This document shows, piece by piece, positions 40,842-44,577 of a stretch of 44,577 nt of DNA. The position numbers and the translations under genes were made by a program. Location: positions 1-44,577 of the forward strand of contig UQVO01000014.1 in the NCBI GenBank assembly GCA_900544575.1, written 5' to 3'. This DNA is from an uncultured Eubacteriales bacterium. Its GTDB lineage: Bacteria; Bacillota; Clostridia; Christensenellales; CAG-917. The notes under the pieces are model-generated. The model did not search any database, was not told the origin of the DNA, and saw only the letters and a program-made list of their open reading frames with translations. Position 1 is the first letter of the stretch. Every line of letters starts with the position of its first letter.

Positions 40842-41903
40842 TTATTTGACTCTGTACACCCAACCGAACTCGTCGGGATACCGCTCGGTCTGGATGCCCG
40901 TGATACGGTCGTACAGCCAGCCCGTAATCTTGCCCATCTTGCCGTCGTTGATGTTCATAGTGAGGTCACCGTACGTTATGGTGCCGACGGGAGAAATGAC
41001 CGCCGCGGTGCCCGTGCCGAACGCTTCGTCCAGCTTGCCCGCGTGATACGCTTCCACCACTTCGGCGATGGGAACGTGGCGCTCTTCGACTTTGTATCCG
41101 TACTTGCGCAGCACCTGCAACGCACTGTCACGGGTTATGCCGCGGAGAATGGAGCCGTCCAGCATAGGCGTGACGACCGTACCGTCGATGACGAACATCA
41201 TATTCATAGAGCCCACTTCTTCGACGTATTTCTTCTCTGCACCGTCCAGCCAGAGCACCTGGTCATAGCCCTTTTCCTTTGCGCGCTCGCCCGCGAGCAG
41301 GCTGCACGCGTAGTTGCCCATACACTTCGCTTCGCCCGTGCCGCCCTTGGACGCGCGGGTGAGTTCGGTCTCGACGATGAGCTTGGTGGGTTCGAGCCCG
41401 TTCTCGTAATAGCTCCCGACGGGGGAAAGAATAATGGTGAAGATGAATTTCTTGGAAGGATGCACGCCGAGGAAGGCTTCCGACCCGAACATAAAGGGAC
41501 GGATGTAAAGGGATGTGCCGGGCGCGGTGGGTATCCACTCCTCTTCGAGTTTTACGAGCTCGCAAAGCGCTTCGAGGACGACGTCGACGTCGACTTTCGC
41601 CATACAAAGTCTTTCCGCGCTTCTGTTCATACGGACGAAATTGTCGCGGGGACGGAACATTGTTATCTCGCCCTGCGCGTTCTTGTACGCCTTCAAGCCT
41701 TCGAAGATGCCCTGACCGTAATGCAGGGAGCAGCAGGCGGGATTGATGCGGAAATCGTCATAAGGGACGATTTCGGGTTCGCTCCAACCGCCCTTGGCGA
41801 CGTCGTACTCCATCACAAGCATATGGTCGGTAAAATATTTGCCGAAACCGAGCTTGGTGAAGTCGGGCTTTTGCTTCCTTTCTTTGACCATAGTGATTTT
41901 CAT
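40842..41903 (-). CDS. ilvE: Branched-chain amino acid aminotransferase
   Basis: Class IV PLP aminotransferase, 353 aa, interconverting Val, Leu and Ile with their 2-oxoacids. Seen: the SLHYGQGIFEGLKAYK segment, RASKGGTGEAKCMGNYACSLLA with the PLP lysine, EEVGSMNMMFV and GITRDSALQ. Length is normal. Start MKITMVKERK at 41903 with the AGGAGATAAC ribosome site. It is monocistronic: a terminator follows and a -10 box with unusual repeats precedes it. Aromatic acceptors are possible too, which could feed the iorAB pathway in the same window. Confidence 0.95.
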   Translation of the reverse strand: MKITMVKERKQKPDFTKLGFGKYFTDHMLVMEYDVAKGGWSEPEIVPYDDFRINPACCSLHYGQGIFEGLKAYKNAQGEITMFRPRDNFVRMNRSAERLCMAKVDVDVVLEALCELVKLEEEWIPTAPGTSLYIRPFMFGSEAFLGVHPSKKFIFTIILSPVGSYYENGLEPTKLIVETELTRASKGGTGEAKCMGNYACSLLAGERAKEKGYDQVLWLDGAEKKYVEEVGSMNMMFVIDGTVVTPMLDGSILRGITRDSALQVLRKYGYKVEERHVPIAEVVEAYHAGKLDEAFGTGTAAVISPVGTITYGDLTMNINDGKMGKITGWLYDRITGIQTERYPDEFGWVYRVK

Positions 41904-42015
41904 AGTTATCTCCTCGCGCCGAAGCGCCTGAATGAATTCTGCCTTTTATTATACACGCTTTGCGCGCCCGTGCACGGATATTGCACACGATTTTCCGCCA
42001 AAGCCGCGATTTTGC

Positions 42016-42035
42016 GCATATTACACGTTTCGTGT
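42016..42035. repeat. Upstream repeat copy A (ilvE region)
   Basis: GCATATTACACGTTTCGTGT, containing the palindrome ACACG-TTT-CGTGT. It abuts the distal -10 box at 42039, so it would sit over the transcription start. Confidence 0.6.
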
Positions 42036-42090
42036 CCGATTATACGCTCCGACGCAGCTGCCGCCCGCTCTTGCCGAGCAGTCATCGGAA

Positions 42091-42110
42091 GCAAATTACA
42101 CTATTCGTGT
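42091..42110. repeat. Upstream repeat copy B (ilvE region)
   Basis: GCAAATTACACTATTCGTGT; differs from copy A at three of 20 positions, 75 bases away, same orientation. Its palindrome has one mismatch. Confidence 0.6.
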
Positions 42111-42251
42111 TTTTAGCGTTTTCGCCCCCTTTCGGCTGGAACACGCTCCGTGTTTTCGAAATATACCGACCCCGCAGAAGCCGCAATTTCCGCCCGCAAG
42201 CGGCACGCCCGACGCTTTCTTCGCCGCGGCGGCTTCGCCCCGCAAATGCCG

Positions 42252-42878
42252 TTACAGAGGCTTGTAGACGCACCCTGCGATTTCCGCTTTCACGCGTCCC
42301 GTGCTTCTTGCCTCTATGAGGTCGAGCATCTCTTCCGCGCGGTCCGTCTCCGCGTACCACACGGCGTCGACGTCCTCGCCGTACTCGACCGTGCCGCGCA
42401 ATGCGCCCGCACGCGCAAGTGCGTTATCCACTGCCGTATAGTCCGAATAGCCGCAACAGAACTTTATCACGGCACACTCCGTCATCTTGCGGACGCCCGC
42501 TTTCGCAATCACTTCCGCGACGCCGTCCGTATATGCCGCCACTAGTCCGCCCGCACCGAGCTTTATTCCGCCGAAATAGCGTGTGACCACGACGGCGGCT
42601 TTCACTATGCCTTGCTTTTTCAGCACTTCCAGCATAGGCTGTCCCGCCGTGCCTCCGGGCTCTCCGTCATCGGAAAAACGGGCTTCGTTGCCGCGCTCGT
42701 CCGCTATATAGGCATAGCAGTTATGGGTCGCGTCGGGATATTTCTTCCTGACCGCCCGCACGAACGCGTCCGCTTCTTCGCCGTCCTCGACGTGCGCGAG
42801 CGTGGCGATGAACTTGGAACGCTTTATCTCGACGGCGTTTTCCGTGACGCCGTCCACCGTCAGGTAAAACTTACTCAA
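42252..42878 (-). CDS. YigZ/IMPACT-family protein
   Basis: A 208-aa cytoplasmic protein of the YigZ/IMPACT (UPF0029) family. The N-terminal half has the family signature DDGEPGGTAGQPMLEVL and VVVTRYFGGIKLGAGGLVAAY; the C-terminal ~80 residues form a second ferredoxin-like domain. Its role is in translation-related regulation in eukaryotic homologues and is not established in bacteria. The start is TTG at 42878, overlapping the tyrS stop by eight bases, with AAGGTGA just upstream, so it is translationally coupled to tyrS. Confidence 0.88.
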   Translation of the reverse strand: MSKFYLTVDGVTENAVEIKRSKFIATLAHVEDGEEADAFVRAVRKKYPDATHNCYAYIADERGNEARFSDDGEPGGTAGQPMLEVLKKQGIVKAAVVVTRYFGGIKLGAGGLVAAYTDGVAEVIAKAGVRKMTECAVIKFCCGYSDYTAVDNALARAGALRGTVEYGEDVDAVWYAETDRAEEMLDLIEARSTGRVKAEIAGCVYKPL

Positions 42879-44085
42879 CGGTCACCTTGTAGAAGTTCTT
42901 CTTGCCCTTTTGCAGCACGAACCCGTTCGCGAGCTGGCTGTCCGTGAGAGTCGCCGCAATGTCGGTGATTTTCACGCCGTCGACGGTGATGCCGCCGCCC
43001 TGTATCAACCTCTTCGCCTCGCCTTTGGACGGCACTTTCGCGACTGCGACCAGCACCTCCGCAATCTGGTTCATCCCCTTAGGAATGACTGCGGAAGGCA
43101 TATTCTCGCTGTCGCCCGAAAAGGCCGCTTTCGCCTTGGCGAGCGCGTCGTCTGCGTCCTCCTTGCCGTGCACCATCATAGTGAGCTCGTATGCGAGCCT
43201 CTCCTTTGCCGCGTTCATACGTTCGTCGTTGTAGCGCGTGAGCTCCGCGATTTCGTCAAGCGGCAGGAATGTCAGGAAGCGGAAAACCTTTTCCACGTCC
43301 GCGTCGGGTATATTGCGCCAATACTGGAAAAAGTCGTACGGAGAGGTTTTGTTGCGGTCGAGCCAGACCGCTCCCTTCGCCGTTTTGCCCATCTTGATGC
43401 CTTCGGACGTGGTGAGCAGTCCGAAAGTGATGGCGAACGCGTCCTTTCCTTCCTTTCTGCGTATCAGGTCCGCCCCCGCGAGGATGTTGGACCACTGGTC
43501 GTCGCCGCCGCATTGCAGCACACAGCCGTATTTGCGGTTGAGCACGAGGAAGTCGTAGGACTGCATAAGCATATAGTTGAATTCGAGGAAGGTCAGCCCC
43601 TTTTCCATACGCGCTTTGTAGCATTCCGCCGTCAGCATCTTGTTGACGGAGAAGCACGAGCCTATCTCGCGCAGGAAATCGATGTAGTTGAGGTCAAGCA
43701 GCCAGTCCGCGTTGTCCACGATGATTGCGCCGTCCTTTTCGGCGAAACGGATGAAGCGTGCCATCTGCTTTTTGAAGCAGTCGACATTGTGCTGAATGGT
43801 TTCGCGGGTCATCATACTTCTGAGGTCGGTACGCCCGGACGGGTCGCCTATCATAGCCGTGCCGCCGCCGATGAGAATGATGGGACGGTGTCCCGCTTCC
43901 TGCAAGCGCTTTGCGACAATCAGCTGCACAAAATGTCCGACGTGCAGGCTGTCCGCCGTGGGGTCGAAGCCGATATAAAAACATTGCGGACCGCTGTCCA
44001 GCAATTTTTTAAGGTCTTCTTCGAAAACGGTCTGCTTGACAAGACCGCGCGCTCTGAGTTCGTCGATGATGTTCATCTTGGACAT
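42871..44085 (-). CDS. tyrS: Tyrosyl-tRNA synthetase
   Basis: Class I synthetase charging tRNA-Tyr, 404 aa. Seen: the HIGH-type motif HVGHFVQL, the tyrosine site region with QSYDFLVLNRKYGCVLQCGGDDQW, the KMSKS-type KMGKTAKGAVWLD, and a C-terminal S4 RNA-binding domain (SKGEAKRLIQGGGITVDGVKI). Start ATG at 44085 after AAAAGGTGAATT. No T-box leader is visible in the 36-base leader. It is followed by yigZ in the same unit. Confidence 0.97.
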   Translation of the reverse strand: MSKMNIIDELRARGLVKQTVFEEDLKKLLDSGPQCFYIGFDPTADSLHVGHFVQLIVAKRLQEAGHRPIILIGGGTAMIGDPSGRTDLRSMMTRETIQHNVDCFKKQMARFIRFAEKDGAIIVDNADWLLDLNYIDFLREIGSCFSVNKMLTAECYKARMEKGLTFLEFNYMLMQSYDFLVLNRKYGCVLQCGGDDQWSNILAGADLIRRKEGKDAFAITFGLLTTSEGIKMGKTAKGAVWLDRNKTSPYDFFQYWRNIPDADVEKVFRFLTFLPLDEIAELTRYNDERMNAAKERLAYELTMMVHGKEDADDALAKAKAAFSGDSENMPSAVIPKGMNQIAEVLVAVAKVPSKGEAKRLIQGGGITVDGVKITDIAATLTDSQLANGFVLQKGKKNFYKVTVE

Positions 44086-44125
44086 AATTCACCTTTTATG
44101 CGTGTTTGATGTAAATCTTTCGGAA

Positions 44126-44154
44126 ATTATAACACCATTCACGCGCGCGGGCAA
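44126..44154 (-). promoter_or_regulatory. Promoter of tyrS
   Basis: On the minus strand: TTGCCC (44149-44154), 17-base spacer, TATAAT (44126-44131) with an extended TGT. Predicted start near 44119, leader ~34 bases. A 14-base palindrome AAATCGGCCGATTT (44167-44180) lies just upstream of the -35. Confidence 0.75.
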
Positions 44155-44209
44155 CAAATAAGACGCAAATCGGCCGATTTAGCCGCATTCCGACATATGC
44201 GCGCGCCGC

Positions 44210-44548
44210 TCAGTCTCTGCGCATCCTCTTTTTCATCCAGACGTGCGGGCAATCCTCTTCGAAATCCTCCTCTCCGAAGGCAGTATATCCCTGCTTTTCG
44301 TAAAAGGAACGCACCCGCGTCTGCGCGTGAATGAGAATAAAATCCGCTTCGTTTTTCAGCATATCTTCCGCATACGCAATGAGCCGAGCCCCGATATGCC
44401 GTCCGCGGCATTCCTTTACAACGGCTATTCTTCCAAGCACGAACGAAGCGGTGTCCGCCTTGCGGTAAAATCGGCAGGTGGCAACGGGTTTTCCGCAATC
44501 AAACGCCACCAAATGCACGGAAAGACCGTCCGCGGCGTCGAACTCCTC
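44210..44548 (-). CDS. GNAT-family N-acetyltransferase (ElaA-like), 5'-truncated
   Basis: The last 112 residues of an acetyltransferase; the 5' end is cut by adapter at 44549. Seen: an acetyl-CoA pyrophosphate loop ECRGRHIGARLIAYAE, HAQTRVRSFYEKQGYTAFG and the end EEDCPHVWMKKRM, matching the ElaA/GNAT group. The true start lies outside the contig. The apparent Met-Tyr-Lys-Arg-Gln reading of the adapter must not be used as its N-terminus. Confidence 0.85.
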   Translation of the reverse strand, partial: EEFDAADGLSVHLVAFDCGKPVATCRFYRKADTASFVLGRIAVVKECRGRHIGARLIAYAEDMLKNEADFILIHAQTRVRSFYEKQGYTAFGEEDFEEDCPHVWMKKRMRRD

Positions 44549-44577
44549 CTGTCTCTTATACACATCTCCGAGCCCAC
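44549..44577. other. Nextera transposase adapter, sequencing contamination
   Basis: CTGTCTCTTATACACATCT (44549-44567) is the Tn5 mosaic end used in Nextera libraries, followed by CCGAGCCCAC (44568-44577), the next bases of the read-2 adapter. Not genomic. Confidence 0.98.

Larger units (their letters stand above)
41904..42251 (-). promoter_or_regulatory. ilvE: Upstream region of ilvE with repeats and promoter candidates
   Basis: A 348-base stretch without a gene. It holds two -10 boxes on the minus strand, TATAAT at 41948-41953 (nearest the gene, weak -35) and TATAAT at 42039-42044. Two 20-base direct copies lie at 42016-42035 and 42091-42110 (17 of 20 identical), each with an imperfect ACACG/CGTGT inverted repeat, and a third ACACG-N3-CGTGT sits at 42141-42153. 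No T-box or other riboswitch signature was seen. Confidence 0.5.

Noticed and set aside
35695..44209. T-box leaders before valS, tyrS or ilvE
   Set aside because: Leaders are short (26-36 bases, or fixed by a near promoter) and no T-box or specifier structure was seen.
44549..44563. Met-Tyr-Lys-Arg-Gln as start of the final acetyltransferase
   Set aside because: The codons come from adapter sequence, not from the genome.
1..44577. CRISPR arrays, insertion sequences, integrases, phage genes
   Set aside because: No regularly spaced repeats, transposase or integrase motifs were found on either strand.

Overview
The window is a GC-rich, gene-dense bacterial chromosomal segment. It most resembles an uncultured strictly anaerobic clostridium (Bacillota, class Clostridia). 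The evidence is gene content: a bifurcating-type [FeFe] hydrogenase HndABCD, an indolepyruvate:ferredoxin oxidoreductase, a meso-diaminopimelate dehydrogenase, an ATP-dependent DhaKL kinase, and sigma-A promoters of the TTGACA/TATAAT kind. Nearly every gene lies on the minus strand; only gldA-dhaKL, one 46-residue ORF and mazF lie on the plus strand. The last 29 bases (44549-44577) match the Illumina Nextera transposase adapter, so the sequence is the end of a shotgun assembly contig, probably metagenomic. I saw no IS element, prophage or CRISPR array.

Region 1 (51-8362, minus): one promoter (TTGCAA-17-TATAAT) drives a ten-gene operon. hndA comes first and hndB, hndC, hndD come last. Between them sits a six-gene block: two DRTGG-domain proteins, two GHKL ATPase/anti-sigma-like kinases, a PHP-family phosphoesterase and a second, sensory-looking [FeFe]-hydrogenase-domain protein. 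Most of the joins are 1-4 base overlaps. The catalytic subunits would couple H2 with NAD(P)H and ferredoxin. The block looks like a redox or H2-responsive signalling module co-transcribed with the enzyme; its function is not visible from sequence. Region 2 (8466-12474): nadE and the glycerol pair gldA-dhaKL are transcribed divergently from facing promoters, one of which overlaps a perfect palindrome. The kinase is followed by a strong terminator. Region 3 (12640-17645): tRNA-Leu(GAG), a 46-residue ORF on the opposite strand, and an AraC regulator followed by a heterodimeric ABC exporter.

Region 4 (17720-28882, minus): a promoter at 28854-28882 precedes an aconitase-like hydratase, an acyl-CoA ligase, iorA, iorB, paaK and a double-ACT protein. 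This set fits fermentation of aromatic amino acids through arylpyruvates to aryl-acetyl-CoA. It continues with short gaps or overlaps into alr, 5-formyl-THF cyclo-ligase, an in-frame rsmD-coaD fusion and a coiled-coil protein, and ends at a terminator at 17720-17749. Region 5 (28945-36565, minus): pgsA, valS, two polytopic membrane proteins, a small membrane protein and an acetyltransferase fused to an LPG-synthase-like domain.

Region 6 (36624-44548): a HAD phosphatase with meso-DAP dehydrogenase, a solitary mazF toxin gene, nnrD, recX, ilvE with unusual upstream repeats, a YigZ-family gene overlapping tyrS, and a 5'-truncated acetyltransferase cut off by the adapter. The points most worth a second look are the signalling block inside the hydrogenase operon, the rsmD-coaD fusion, the repeats upstream of ilvE, the four-cysteine tail of GldA and the new small ORF.
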